From: Pseudonocardia benzenivorans CB1190
GTDB lineage: Bacteria > Actinomycetota > Actinomycetes > Mycobacteriales > Pseudonocardiaceae
DNA length: 64,000 nt
Direction of reading: 5' to 3'
NCBI RefSeq assembly: GCF_000196675.2
Contig: NC_015312.1
Location: 1,054,001 to 1,118,000, forward strand
The notes beneath the pieces were generated by a model, which worked only from the letters and a program-made list of their open reading frames with translations, made no database searches and had not been told where the DNA came from. The first letter of the stretch is position 1, and each line of letters begins with the position of its first letter. Both the position numbers and the translations under genes were made by a program. Shown one piece after another: positions 50,560 to 59,231 of this stretch.

Positions 50560-51753
50560 ATGGCCCGCCTCGCCCAGACCGCCGGTCTGACCGACGTCCA
50601 GCAGGAGATCCTGTCCACCGTCAGGACGTTCGTGGACAAGGAGATCATCCCGCACGCCACCGCGCTGGAGCACGCGGACACCTACCCGCAGGACATCGTC
50701 GACGGGATGAAGGAGATGGGGCTCTTCGGCCTCACCATCCCCGAGGAGTACGGCGGCCTGGGCGAGTCGCTGCTGACCTACGCGCTGGTCGTCGAGCAGA
50801 TCGCGCGCGGGTGGATGAGCGTCTCCGGCGTCATCAACACGCACTTCATCGTCGCCTACATGCTCACCCAGCACGGCACCGACGAGCAGAAGCAGCGGCT
50901 GCTGCCGCAGATGGCGGCCGGTGAGGTCCGCGGCGCGTTCTCGATGTCGGAGCCCGACCTCGGCTCCGACGTCGCGGCGATCAAGACGAAGGCCGTGCGC
51001 GACGGCGACGACTACGTCATCGACGGCGCGAAGATGTGGCTGACCAACGGCGGCACCTCGAACCTGATCGCCCTGCTGGTGAGGACGGACGAGGGCAAGC
51101 CCAAGCCCCACCAGAACCTGACGGCGTTCCTGGTCGAGAAGCCGACCGGGTACGGCGAGGTCGCGCCCGGGCTCACGATCCCCGGCAAGATCGACAAGAT
51201 GGGGTACAAGGGCGTCGACACGACCGAGGCGGTGTTCGACGGCTACCGCATCCCCGCGTCGGCGATCCTGGGCGGGGAGACCGGCAAGGGCTTCTCGCAG
51301 ATGATGGACGGCGTCGAGGTCGGCCGGGTCAACGTCGCCGCCCGCGCCTGCGGCATCTCGATCCGGGCGTTCGAGCTCGCGGTCGAGTACGCCCAGCAGC
51401 GCAGCACGTTCGGCAAGCCGATCGCCGAGCACCAGGCCATCGCGTTCAAGCTCGCCGAGATGGGCACCAAGGTCGAGGCGGCGCACCACATGATGGTCAA
51501 CGCGGCGCGGCTGAAGGACGCGGGCACGCGCAACGACGTCGAGGCCGGGATGGCCAAGCTGATCGCGTCGGAGTACTGCGCCGAGGTCACCCAGGAGGCG
51601 TTCCGCATCCACGGCGGCTACGGCTACTCCAAGGAGTACGAGATCGAGCGGTTGATGCGCGAGGCGCCGTTCCTGCTCATCGGCGAGGGCACGTCGGAGA
51701 TCCAGAAGACGATCATCTCCCGGGGGCTCCTGCGCGAGTACCGCTCGCGCTGA
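50560..51753 (+). CDS. Acyl-CoA dehydrogenase
   Basis: 397 residues, full ACAD fold: N-terminal helices, FAD/substrate middle domain (GAFSMSEPDLGSDVAAIKT, MWLTNGGTSNLIALLV), and C-terminal helices with RSTFGKPIAEHQAI and the FAD-binding IHGGYGYSKEY. It oxidises an acyl-CoA to the 2-enoyl-CoA, passing electrons to ETF. GAGGAG sits 7 nt before ATG 50560. The partner lyase suggests a short or branched acyl-CoA bearing an acid group, but this is not proven. A strong hairpin follows the stop. Confidence 0.92.
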   Translation: MARLAQTAGLTDVQQEILSTVRTFVDKEIIPHATALEHADTYPQDIVDGMKEMGLFGLTIPEEYGGLGESLLTYALVVEQIARGWMSVSGVINTHFIVAYMLTQHGTDEQKQRLLPQMAAGEVRGAFSMSEPDLGSDVAAIKTKAVRDGDDYVIDGAKMWLTNGGTSNLIALLVRTDEGKPKPHQNLTAFLVEKPTGYGEVAPGLTIPGKIDKMGYKGVDTTEAVFDGYRIPASAILGGETGKGFSQMMDGVEVGRVNVAARACGISIRAFELAVEYAQQRSTFGKPIAEHQAIAFKLAEMGTKVEAAHHMMVNAARLKDAGTRNDVEAGMAKLIASEYCAEVTQEAFRIHGGYGYSKEYEIERLMREAPFLLIGEGTSEIQKTIISRGLLREYRSR

Positions 51754-51761
51754 CCTGGGCG

Positions 51762-51799
51762 GGGCCGGCGGCCGCACTCCCGATCGCGGCCGCCGGCCC
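51762..51799 (+). terminator. 14-bp stem hairpin after the acyl-CoA dehydrogenase gene
   Basis: Arms GGGCCGGCGGCCGC (51762-51775) and GCGGCCGCCGGCCC (51786-51799) are perfect complements with loop ACTCCCGATC, starting 9 bp after the stop codon. No T-run, as is usual in high-GC actinobacteria. It most likely ends the lyase-dehydrogenase transcript. Confidence 0.7.
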
Positions 51800-52063
51800 G
51801 TCTCCCGACCCCCACGGGAGGGCCGACGATACGCCTCCACACGGATTCGTGTGCCCCCGAACGGAGTGATCGGCCCTGGTCGTCCGGCGCGTCGCGTCCT
51901 GCCGCCGACCACGGGGTGTGATCAGATGGGGTCGCCGTGCGCGACGTCACCGGCACGCCCGCGGCTGGTCCGGCCCGTCGCGGGCACTGTGTCCGGCTCG
52001 TGTGCGTTGGCATGATGGGTGCCTGACCATCCAGGTGTCCCGAATCGTCGAGGAGAGTCTCCG
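51800..52063 (+). other. Gap between the terminator and the stress protein gene
   Basis: No gene is supported in this 264-bp stretch. It should carry the promoter of the next gene, and TTGGCATGAT near 52008 is AT-rich for the window. No convincing -35/-10 pair or repeat was found. Confidence 0.4.
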
Positions 52064-52600
52064 GTGACCGCACCGTTCGGCGGCTCCGGGCGCGCCGTGC
52101 CCGGTCTGCCCAATCTGCCCACCCCGCCGACGGGCTGGCCCGTCGGCTCCTACGCCACCTACGAGGAGGCGCAGCGGGCCGTCGACCACCTCGCCGACAG
52201 CGACTTCCCGGTTCGGGACGTCACGATCGTCGGCGTCGACCTGATGCTCGTCGAGCGCGTCATCGGCCGCCTGACCTGGGGGCGCGTGCTCATGTCGGGC
52301 GGCGCGTCCGGCGCCTGGTTCGGTCTGTTCTTCGGCCTGCTGCTGGGGCTCGTCGGGACGACGACCGCGCCGTTCGTCGCCGTCCTCATCGGACTCGTGG
52401 GCGGCATGATCTTCGGCATCATCCTCGCCGCGGTCGGCTACGGCGCCTCCCGCGGCCGTCGCGACTTCACGTCGGCGAGCCAGATGGTCGCCGGCCGGTA
52501 CGACGTCCTGTGCCAGCCGCGCAACGCCGAGAAGGCTCGTGAGCTGCTCGCGAAGCTCGCGATGTCGCCGGGCGCCGGCCAGCGGCCCGCCGGGAGCTGA
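52064..52600 (+). CDS. General stress (YflT/GSP17M-like) membrane protein
   Basis: 178 residues from GTG 52064, with GAGGAG upstream. It has a general-stress-protein-17M-like N-terminal domain (SYATYEEAQRAVDHLADSDF, VTIVGVDLMLVERV, residues ~30-75). Two membrane helices follow (ASGAWFGLFFGLLLGLVGT and FVAVLIGLVGGMIFGIILAA, ~85-140), then a short C-terminal strand-helix part. Length and location before lpqY match M. tuberculosis Rv1234 (about 175 aa). Glycine-zipper-like helices suggest packing within the membrane. Function is unknown. Confidence 0.85.
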   Translation: MTAPFGGSGRAVPGLPNLPTPPTGWPVGSYATYEEAQRAVDHLADSDFPVRDVTIVGVDLMLVERVIGRLTWGRVLMSGGASGAWFGLFFGLLLGLVGTTTAPFVAVLIGLVGGMIFGIILAAVGYGASRGRRDFTSASQMVAGRYDVLCQPRNAEKARELLAKLAMSPGAGQRPAGS

Positions 52601-52747
52601 CGGGGCGGGCCGGTCGCCGGAGGTCGATCTCTTCGGCCGCCGCCGGGCGACCATCCGGACGCGAAGATTGCGGTCCGGTCTCGGTCTCCCATGTTCGAAT
52701 TGCGAGCACCGTCCACCCTCCGTACGTTCGGTGCACCGGCGCGATCT

Positions 52748-52763
52748 CGTGACCGGTGTCACA
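52748..52763 (+). promoter_or_regulatory. CRP-like cAMP receptor site upstream of lpqY
   Basis: CGTGACCGGTGTCACA matches the CRP consensus TGTGA-N6-TCACA at 9 of 10 defined positions. It lies 64 bp before the lpqY ATG at 52827. CRP control of sugar importer operons is established in actinobacteria in general. For this operon it is inference from sequence. Confidence 0.55.
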
Positions 52764-52826
52764 GGCTGAACACGCCGACGTGTCGCCGTTCGCGAGCGCC
52801 TCGTCGGCTCCTGACGGGAGGCCGGT

Positions 52827-54197
52827 ATGGGGCAGCCGCTCGGGCGGAGGCGGCAGGGACGGCAGGGACGCGGGAGGTTCCGGACGTTCGCGATCGGGGG
52901 CGCCGCGCTGCTCGCGGCCGCGACCATCGCGGGGTGCGGGAGTGCGCCGGCCGGGCCGCCCGTCCTGAACTTCTACACCCCGGCCGACGGGGCGAAGCAG
53001 TACGCGGCGGCGGCCGCCGCGTGTACCCAGCAGTCCGGCGGCCGGTACTCGATCGTGCAGCAGACGCTACCGAAGAGCGCCGACGACCAGCGGCTGCAGC
53101 TCGCGCGCCGGCTCGTCGCGGGCGACCCGTCCGTCGACATCATGGGCATCGACGTGACGTGGACGGCCGAGTTCGCCGAGGCCGGCTGGCTGGAGAAGTT
53201 CCCGGCGGACCAGGCGGCGAAGGTCAAGGAAGGAACGCTGGCCGGCCCGCTCGACACCGGGACCTGGCAGGGCGAGCTCTGGGCAGCCCCGCTCAACACG
53301 AACACCCAGATCCTCTGGTACCGCAAGGACCTCGCGCCCAACCCGCCGGCCACGTGGGACGACATGATCGCCCAGTCCGAGGCGCTCGCGGCCAAGGGCC
53401 TGCCGGCGGCCATCGAGGTGCAGGGCGCCCAGTACGAGGGCATCACCGTCTGGTTCAACACGTTGCTGACCAGCGCGGGTGGCCAGGTCGTCAACGAGAA
53501 CGGCGACGTGCTCATCGACAAGGGCGACGCCGCGGTGAAGGCCGCGACGATCATGCAGCGGGTCGCGACCGCCAAGGGAGCGGACCCGTCGCTGTCGGTC
53601 AACAAGGAGAACGACGGCCGGCTCGCGATGGAGGCGGGCGAGGCGGCGTTCCAGCTCAACTACCCGTTCGTCTACGCCTCGATCAACACCCCGCCGCCGG
53701 ACGGCGGCGGTGGCGGGACGTTCATCGACGCGCAGGGCAAGGCGACCTCACAGGACACCGGCCGCCGCGTCATCGACGAGTTCGCGTGGGCCCCCTACCC
53801 GTCGGTCATCCCGGGCAAGCCCGCGACCGTCACGATCGGTGGCCTGAACCTGGGCGTGAGCAGCACGTCGCTGCACAAGGACCTCGCGTTCGACGCCGTG
53901 CAGTGCCTGCGCGACCGTGACAACCAGCTGGTCAACGCGGTCGACGGCGGTGTCCCGCCGACGCTGGAGGCGCTGTACTCCGACCCGGCGTTCCAGGAGA
54001 AGTACCCGGCGTGGCAGGCCATCAAGGAGTCGCTGGACAACGCCAGCGTCCGCCCGAAGACCCCGGCCTACCAGAGCATCTCCATCGTGCTGTCCGACGC
54101 GCTGAACCCGCCCGGCGACATCGACCCGCCGGTGGTGGTCGCGGGTCTCGCCGAACAGATCCGGAAGGCGGAGAACTCGGAGGGGTTGGTCCCGTGA
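52827..54197 (+). CDS. lpqY: Trehalose-binding lipoprotein LpqY
   Basis: 456 residues. The basic N-terminus and hydrophobic signal end in lipobox IAGC (near residue 34-37). A family 1 sugar-binding protein follows (LNFYTPADGAKQYAAAAAAC, DIMGIDVTWTAEFAEAGWLE, NTQILWYRKDL). Order lpqY-sugA-sugB-sugC is conserved in mycobacteria, where the system recovers trehalose released from trehalose mycolates by the antigen 85 enzymes. M. tuberculosis LpqY is 468 aa. Pseudonocardia lacks typical mycolates, so here the system may instead import environmental or cycled trehalose (inference). Its stop overlaps the sugA start. Confidence 0.9.
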   Translation: MGQPLGRRRQGRQGRGRFRTFAIGGAALLAAATIAGCGSAPAGPPVLNFYTPADGAKQYAAAAAACTQQSGGRYSIVQQTLPKSADDQRLQLARRLVAGDPSVDIMGIDVTWTAEFAEAGWLEKFPADQAAKVKEGTLAGPLDTGTWQGELWAAPLNTNTQILWYRKDLAPNPPATWDDMIAQSEALAAKGLPAAIEVQGAQYEGITVWFNTLLTSAGGQVVNENGDVLIDKGDAAVKAATIMQRVATAKGADPSLSVNKENDGRLAMEAGEAAFQLNYPFVYASINTPPPDGGGGGTFIDAQGKATSQDTGRRVIDEFAWAPYPSVIPGKPATVTIGGLNLGVSSTSLHKDLAFDAVQCLRDRDNQLVNAVDGGVPPTLEALYSDPAFQEKYPAWQAIKESLDNASVRPKTPAYQSISIVLSDALNPPGDIDPPVVVAGLAEQIRKAENSEGLVP

Positions 54198-55153
54198 CAC
54201 TCGACAGCGGAGCGCTCGCCGCTGCGACGACCAAGCAGGAACCGTCGCACCGCGCGGGCAAGCAGCCCCTCTCCGAGGGCAAGAAGGCCGAACGGCGGCT
54301 CGGGCTGTGGCTGTGCGCCCCGGCCGCGATCATCATGGTCGCCGTCACGGCGTACCCGATCATCTACGCGATCTGGCTGTCGCTGCAGCGCTACGACCTG
54401 CGCTTCCCCGCCGAACGGGAGTTCGCCGGGCTGTCCAACTACGGCGCGGTGCTCACCTCGGCCTACTGGTGGCAGGCGTTCCTGATCACGGTGATCATCA
54501 CGGTGGTCTCCGTGGCGATCGAGTTCGTGCTCGGCCTCGCGCTCGCGCTGGTCATGCACCGCACGATCGTCGGGCGCGGGCTGACCAGGACGGTCGTGCT
54601 CATCCCGTACGGGATCGTCACCGTCGTCGCGGCGTTCTCGTGGCAGTTCGCGTGGACGCCCGACAAGGGCTACCTCGCGGCGATGCTGTCCGAGGGTTCG
54701 GCGCCGCTGACCGGGCAGGCGTCGGCCATCGCGATCATCATCCTCGCGGAGGTCTGGAAGACGACGCCGTTCATGGCGTTGCTGCTCATGGCCGGGCTCG
54801 CGCTCGTCCCCGACGACCTGCTCAAGGCCGCGCAGGTCGACGGTGCCGGTGCCTGGCAGCGGCTGACGCAGATCATCCTGCCGATGATGAAGCCCGCCAT
54901 CCTCGTCGCGCTGCTGTTCCGCACGCTCGACGCGTTCCGGGTCTTCGACAACATCTACATCCTCACCCAGGGGTCCAACGGCACCGGCTCGGTCTCGATG
55001 TTGGGCTACGACAACCTGTTCAAGGCCTTCAACCTGGGCATCGGCTCCGCGATCAGCGTCCTGATCTTCGTCGCCGTCGCGCTCATCGCATTGCTGTTCA
55101 TCAAGATCTTCGGGGCCGCGGCCCCGGGCTCCGAGCCGACGGGGAAGCGGTGA
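54194..55153 (+). CDS. sugA: Trehalose ABC transporter permease SugA
   Basis: 319 residues from GTG 54194 (GTGA overlap). A ~35-residue polar leader is followed by six membrane helices (first: LWLCAPAAIIMVAVTAYPII). The EAA loop DDLLKAAQVDGAGAWQRLTQ sits near residue 215. MalF-like binding-protein-dependent permease; forms the channel with SugB. The next gene starts 5 bp downstream. Confidence 0.92.
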   Translation: MTLDSGALAAATTKQEPSHRAGKQPLSEGKKAERRLGLWLCAPAAIIMVAVTAYPIIYAIWLSLQRYDLRFPAEREFAGLSNYGAVLTSAYWWQAFLITVIITVVSVAIEFVLGLALALVMHRTIVGRGLTRTVVLIPYGIVTVVAAFSWQFAWTPDKGYLAAMLSEGSAPLTGQASAIAIIILAEVWKTTPFMALLLMAGLALVPDDLLKAAQVDGAGAWQRLTQIILPMMKPAILVALLFRTLDAFRVFDNIYILTQGSNGTGSVSMLGYDNLFKAFNLGIGSAISVLIFVAVALIALLFIKIFGAAAPGSEPTGKR

Positions 55154-55158
55154 TCTGA

Positions 55159-56004
55159 GTGGCGACGATGACGGCGACGGCTCCCGCCAACAAGAAGATC
55201 GGCTGGGGCCTCATCAACCTCCTGGTGATCCTCTACGCGCTCATCCCGGTGCTGTGGATCGTCAGCCTCTCGTTCAAGACGGCCGACACGATCACCGACG
55301 GCAACTTCATCCCGCGCAGCTGGACGTGGTCGAACTACGCGCAGATCTTCCAGATCAACCTCTTCACCAGCGCCCTGCGCAACTCCATCGGCATCGCGCT
55401 GATCTCGACGGTCATCGCCGTCGTGATCGGGACGATGGCGGCCTACGCGATCGCCCGGCTCGACTTCCCGGGCAAGAAGGCGCTCGTCGGCGTCTCGCTG
55501 CTGATCGCGATGTTCCCGCAGATCTCGCTGGTCAGCCCGCTGTTCGACATCGAGCGGGCCATCGGGCTCTTCGACACGTGGCCCGGCCTGATCCTGCCCT
55601 ACATCACCTTCGCGCTGCCGCTGGCGATCTACACGCTGTCGGCGTTCTTCCGCGAGATCCCGTGGGAGCTGGAGAAGGCGGCCAAGATGGACGGTGCGAC
55701 GCCGCTGCAGGCGTTCCGCTCCGTCATTGTGCCGCTGGCCGCGCCGGGCGTCTTCACCACCGCGATCCTGGTGTTCATCTTCTGCTGGAACGACTTCCTG
55801 TTCGCGGTCTCGCTGACCTCGACGTCGCGCTCGCAGACGGCGACGGTGGCGATCTCGCAGTTCACGGGCGCCTCGCAGTTCGCCGAGCCCACCGGCTCGA
55901 TCGCGGCGGCCGCGGTGCTGCTCACCATCCCGATCATCATCTTCGTGCTGTTCTTCCAGCGCCGGATCGTGGCCGGCCTGACCTCCGGCGCAGTGAAGGG
56001 GTAG
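55159..56004 (+). CDS. sugB: Trehalose ABC transporter permease SugB
   Basis: 281 residues from GTG 55159; ATG 55168 is also possible and neither has a strong ribosome site, which fits coupling to sugA. Six membrane helices, MalG-like, with the EAA loop [20 protein letters not shown] near residue 170. It forms the membrane channel with SugA. M. tuberculosis SugB is 274 aa. sugC follows 7 bp downstream. Confidence 0.92.
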   Translation: MATMTATAPANKKIGWGLINLLVILYALIPVLWIVSLSFKTADTITDGNFIPRSWTWSNYAQIFQINLFTSALRNSIGIALISTVIAVVIGTMAAYAIARLDFPGKKALVGVSLLIAMFPQISLVSPLFDIERAIGLFDTWPGLILPYITFALPLAIYTLSAFFREIPWELEKAAKMDGATPLQAFRSVIVPLAAPGVFTTAILVFIFCWNDFLFAVSLTSTSRSQTATVAISQFTGASQFAEPTGSIAAAAVLLTIPIIIFVLFFQRRIVAGLTSGAVKG

Positions 56005-56011
56005 GACTCCA

Positions 56012-57211
56012 ATGGCAGACATCGTTCTCGACCACGTCTACAAGCGGTACCCGGACGGCACCCTCGGCGCCGACGACGTCAACATCGAGATCGCCGACGG
56101 CGAGTTCATCATCCTCGTCGGGCCGTCGGGCTGCGGGAAGTCGACGACGCTCAACATGATCGCCGGGCTGGAGGACATCTCCGAGGGCGAGCTGCGCATC
56201 GGCGGCGCCCGGGTCAACGAGAAGGCGCCCAAGGACCGCGACATCGCGATGGTGTTCCAGTCCTACGCGCTCTACCCGCACATGACCGTCCGGGAGAACA
56301 TGGCGTTCCCGCTGAAGCTGGCCAAGGTCGACAAGGCCGAGATCGCCCGCAAGGTGGAGGAGACCGCGCAGATCCTCGACCTCACCCAGCACCTGGACCG
56401 CAAGCCCGCCAACATGTCCGGCGGGCAGCGCCAGCGCGTCGCGATGGGGCGGGCGATCGTCCGCAGCCCGAAGGCGTTCCTCATGGACGAGCCGCTGTCG
56501 AACCTGGACGCCAAGCTCCGCGTCCAGATGCGGACGATGGTCTCCAAACTGCAGCAGCGCCTGGAGACCACCACGGTCTACGTCACGCACGACCAGACCG
56601 AGGCCATGACGCTCGGCGACCGTATCGTCGTCATGAAGAGCGGTGTGGTGCAACAGATCGGCTCGCCGCAGCATCTCTACGACGAGCCGGCCAACCTGTT
56701 CGTCGCGGGCTTCATCGGCTCGCCCGCGATGAACTTCCTGCCCGCCACACTGGAGAACGGGTCGCTGCGCACCTCGCTCGGCGACCTCGGGATGCCCGAC
56801 CGGGTCCGGCGCGCGCTCGAGGCGGCCGACGCGCCGCGCGAGGTCATCGTCGGTATCCGGCCGGAGCACTTCGAGGACGCGGGCGTCGTCGAGGACCACG
56901 TCCGGGCGCGGGGGTCGGTGTTCACCGCCGAGGTCGACGTCCTGGAGTCGATGGGGTCGGACAAGTTCGCCTACTTCAAGATCGAGGGCGAGCAGGCCAT
57001 GTCCGACGACCTCGCCGAGCTCGCCGCCGACGCCGGCACCGCCGACGTCCCCGACAGCGCGGGGCAGCTCGTCACGCGGCTGTCGGCGACCTCGCAGGCG
57101 AGGGAGGGCGAGCGTTCCGAGGTGTGGGTCGACACCGACAAGATCCAGATCTTCGACCCGCACTCCGGCGCGAACCTGACCAGCAAGGACCCGGCCACCG
57201 CCAACGCCTGA
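56012..57211 (+). CDS. sugC: Trehalose ABC transporter ATPase SugC
   Basis: 399 residues, MalK/UgpC-type ATPase. Walker [10 protein letters not shown] near residue 37, Q-loop [11 protein letters not shown], signature [12 protein letters not shown] near 134, Walker [11 protein letters not shown] and H-loop YVTHDQ. From about 240 comes the C-terminal MOBE/TOBE regulatory domain. It energises trehalose uptake through SugAB. M. tuberculosis SugC is 393 aa. An Ala/Asp-rich segment near residues 330-350 within the TOBE region is somewhat longer than usual. A strong terminator follows. Confidence 0.94.
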   Translation: MADIVLDHVYKRYPDGTLGADDVNIEIADGEFIILVGPSGCGKSTTLNMIAGLEDISEGELRIGGARVNEKAPKDRDIAMVFQSYALYPHMTVRENMAFPLKLAKVDKAEIARKVEETAQILDLTQHLDRKPANMSGGQRQRVAMGRAIVRSPKAFLMDEPLSNLDAKLRVQMRTMVSKLQQRLETTTVYVTHDQTEAMTLGDRIVVMKSGVVQQIGSPQHLYDEPANLFVAGFIGSPAMNFLPATLENGSLRTSLGDLGMPDRVRRALEAADAPREVIVGIRPEHFEDAGVVEDHVRARGSVFTAEVDVLESMGSDKFAYFKIEGEQAMSDDLAELAADAGTADVPDSAGQLVTRLSATSQAREGERSEVWVDTDKIQIFDPHSGANLTSKDPATANA

Positions 57212-57226
57212 CGCTCGTCCACCGGA

Positions 57227-57256
57227 AGCGGCGTCCTCCTGCGGGAGGGCGCCGCT
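57227..57256 (+). terminator. 13-bp stem hairpin after sugC
   Basis: Arms 57227-57239 (AGCGGCGTCCTCC) and 57244-57256 (GGAGGGCGCCGCT) pair over 13 positions with one G-T pair, around loop TGCG. The hairpin starts 16 bp after the sugC stop. It is a convincing factor-independent-type terminator without a T-run. Confidence 0.7.
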
Positions 57257-57324
57257 CCTGTGTGCGTGCAAAGCGCCGGGATGCCGGTGCTCCGGCGGTG
57301 TGCCGCTGGTTCGCCGCTGGTTCT

Positions 57325-57375
57325 GCAGGAACGGCACTTTCCCGCAACCCGGTTGCGGGAAAGTGCCGTTCCTGC
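57325..57375. repeat. 51-bp perfect palindrome, copy C
   Basis: Left arm 57325-57349 and right arm 57351-57375 pair perfectly over 25 bp with one unpaired C at 57350. A further T/A pair outside (57324, 57376) extends the arm to 26 bp. The arm begins GCAGGAACGGCACTTTCCCG. It differs from copy A by a compensated T-A to C-G change at arm position 19. It lies between the sugC terminator and the GntR promoter, so it is not the sugC terminator itself. Confidence 0.85.
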
Positions 57376-57462
57376 ATTCGGGGCGGGCGGGTGCGGACGT
57401 GTCGTGAGCGCTCGGCCGACGCGCTGGTGGCACGTTCGGCAGTGAGCAGAGATGCGGTGGGG

Positions 57463-57500
57463 TTGACGGACCGGCGGTGTGCAGTGTGCAATATTTCGCA
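57463..57500 (+). promoter_or_regulatory. Promoter of the GntR-acdS pair
   Basis: TTGACG (57463-57468), 18 bp, and TGCAAT (57487-57492) form a promoter ending 8 bp before ATG 57500, which predicts a leaderless transcript. Overlapping the -10 box, TGCAATATTTCGCA is an imperfect palindrome around AATATT and may be the operator of the GntR protein itself. Confidence 0.45.
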
Positions 57501-58168
57501 TGCCGGTTCCCGCCCGTGATGGTGTGCTCGCGACGTCGCTGCTGCGCGACCGTGCCTACACCGCGATCCGCGACGCCATCGTCGACGGCACGCTCGCGCC
57601 GGGGGAGCGGCTTCTCGACGCGGAGCTGTCCGAATGGCTCGGCGTGAGCCGCACCCCGATCCGGGAGGCGCTCGGGCGTCTCGAACGGTCCGGGCTGGTG
57701 CTGACCAGGCCGGGGCACTCGACGGTCGTCAGCCCCGTCCGGGCCCGCGAGACGGCCGCGGCGCAGTCGGTCGTCGCCGCGATGCACGAGCTCGCGGTGC
57801 GCGAGGCCGTGCCCCTGCTGTCGGCGTCGGACCTCGACACCATGCACGCCGCCAACGCCCGGTTCGCCGCCGCCCTGCGCGCCGACGACGTGGACGCCGC
57901 CGTGGCCGCCGACGACGACTTCCACGAGGTCGCGGTCGCGGCCTCGGGCAACGCGGCGGTCCGCGCGGTGCTCGACCAGTTCGGTCCCGTGCTGCGCCGC
58001 GTCGAACGGATGCGCTTCGGCTCGCTCGCCGGTCGCGGCTCCGTCGCCCAGCACGACCGGATCGTCGCGCTCTGTGCCGCCGGGGACGTCGAGGGTGCCG
58101 CGGCGGCCGCCCGGGAGAACTGGCAGACCCTCGCCCTGCTCACCGACGTCTCCGACACGGAGGACTGA
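57500..58168 (+). CDS. GntR family regulator (FCD) next to ACC deaminase
   Basis: 222 residues from ATG 57500. GntR winged helix at ~15-75 (AYTAIRDAIVDGTLAPGERL, LSEWLGVSRTPIREALGRLE), then a helical FCD effector domain with DDDFHEVAV near residue 140 and a later QHDRIVAL. It lies 3 bp before acdS and must be co-transcribed with it. Linkage of acdS with a GntR gene has been reported for actinobacteria, in place of the Lrp-type AcdR of proteobacteria. The effector may be ACC or a breakdown product (inference). Confidence 0.88.
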   Translation: MPVPARDGVLATSLLRDRAYTAIRDAIVDGTLAPGERLLDAELSEWLGVSRTPIREALGRLERSGLVLTRPGHSTVVSPVRARETAAAQSVVAAMHELAVREAVPLLSASDLDTMHAANARFAAALRADDVDAAVAADDDFHEVAVAASGNAAVRAVLDQFGPVLRRVERMRFGSLAGRGSVAQHDRIVALCAAGDVEGAAAAARENWQTLALLTDVSDTED

Positions 58169-58171
58169 CCC

Positions 58172-59182
58172 ATGGCCCTGTCCGACTTCCCCCGCCATCC
58201 GCTGCTGTTCGGACCGAGCCCGGTGCATCCGCTCGAGCGCCTGACCGCGCACCTCGGCGGCGCCTCGATCTGGGCCAAGCGCGAGGACTGCAACTCCGGC
58301 CTCGCATACGGCGGCAACAAGACCCGCAAGCTCGAGTACCTCGTCCCGGACGCGCTGGCGGCGGGTGCGACGCACCTCGTCTCCATCGGCGGGGTGCAGT
58401 CCAACCACACCAGGCAGGTCGCGGCCGTCGCGGCCAAACTGGGGCTGAAGGCGCGGCTCGTGCAGGAGACCTGGGTCGACTGGCCCGACTCCCTGAACGA
58501 CCGCGTCGGCAACATCCTGTTGTCGCGCATCATGGGTGCGGAGGTCGAGCTGGTCGAGGCGGGGTTCGGCATCGGGTTCAAGTCCAGCTGGGAACAGGCG
58601 CTGGAGGACGTCCGCTCCCAGGGCGGGGTGCCCTACGCGATCCCCGCCGGCGCCTCGGACCACCCGCTGGGCGGGCTCGGGTTCGCCGGCTGGGCCGACG
58701 AGGTCGCGGCGCAGGAGCAGGAGCTGGGCGTCTTCTTCGACACGATCGTCGTCTGCAGCGTCACGGGGTCGACGCAGGCCGGCATGATCGCCGGCTTCGC
58801 GGGCCAGGACCGGCCGCGTCGCGTCCTCGGGATCGACGCGTCGGCGAAGCTCGACGAGACCCGCGCGCAGGTCGCGAAGATCGCCCACGACACCGCGGCG
58901 ACGATCGGGCTGGGCCGCGACCTGCGCGACGACGAGATCGTCGTGCTCGAGGGCTGGGCGGGCGACGAGTACGGCGTCCCGGTGCAGTCGACGCTCGACG
59001 CCATCCGGCTCACCGGCTCGCTCGAGGGCGTCATCCTCGACCCGGTCTACGAGGGCAAGTCCATGGCCGCGCTGATCGACCTCGTGCGGTCCGGCGAAAT
59101 CGGCAAGGACTCCACGGTCCTGTACGCCCACCTCGGCGGCCAGCCCGCGCTCAACGCCTACAGCGCCCTGTTCCGCTCCTGA
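58172..59182 (+). CDS. acdS: 1-aminocyclopropane-1-carboxylate deaminase
   Basis: 336 residues, tryptophan-synthase-beta-type PLP fold. Key positions are one lower than in the well-studied Pseudomonas enzyme: PLP lysine K50 (GGNKTRKLE), Y293 and E294 (DPVYEGKS), and L321 (AHLGG). The Tyr-Glu pair and Leu, in place of the Thr seen in D-cysteine desulfhydrase, are the residues taken to mark true ACC deaminases. The enzyme opens ACC, the plant ethylene precursor, to 2-oxobutyrate and ammonia. It suggests a plant-associated or soil life style. An IS30 element lies 50 bp downstream. Confidence 0.92.
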   Translation: MALSDFPRHPLLFGPSPVHPLERLTAHLGGASIWAKREDCNSGLAYGGNKTRKLEYLVPDALAAGATHLVSIGGVQSNHTRQVAAVAAKLGLKARLVQETWVDWPDSLNDRVGNILLSRIMGAEVELVEAGFGIGFKSSWEQALEDVRSQGGVPYAIPAGASDHPLGGLGFAGWADEVAAQEQELGVFFDTIVVCSVTGSTQAGMIAGFAGQDRPRRVLGIDASAKLDETRAQVAKIAHDTAATIGLGRDLRDDEIVVLEGWAGDEYGVPVQSTLDAIRLTGSLEGVILDPVYEGKSMAALIDLVRSGEIGKDSTVLYAHLGGQPALNAYSALFRS

Positions 59183-59196
59183 CCCGGGCCGCCGAC

Positions 59197-59217
59197 GCCG
59201 GGCGCAACCTGAGCGTC
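59197..59217 (-). repeat. GTTGCGC-family repeat, copy left of IS30
   Basis: Contains GCGCAACCTGAGCGTC (59202-59217), identical over 16 bp to 1513-1528. The sequence CCCGAG follows at 59222 and is also found just outside the right end of the IS element (60585-60590). Confidence 0.5.
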
Positions 59218-59231
59218 GTCTCCCGAGCGGT

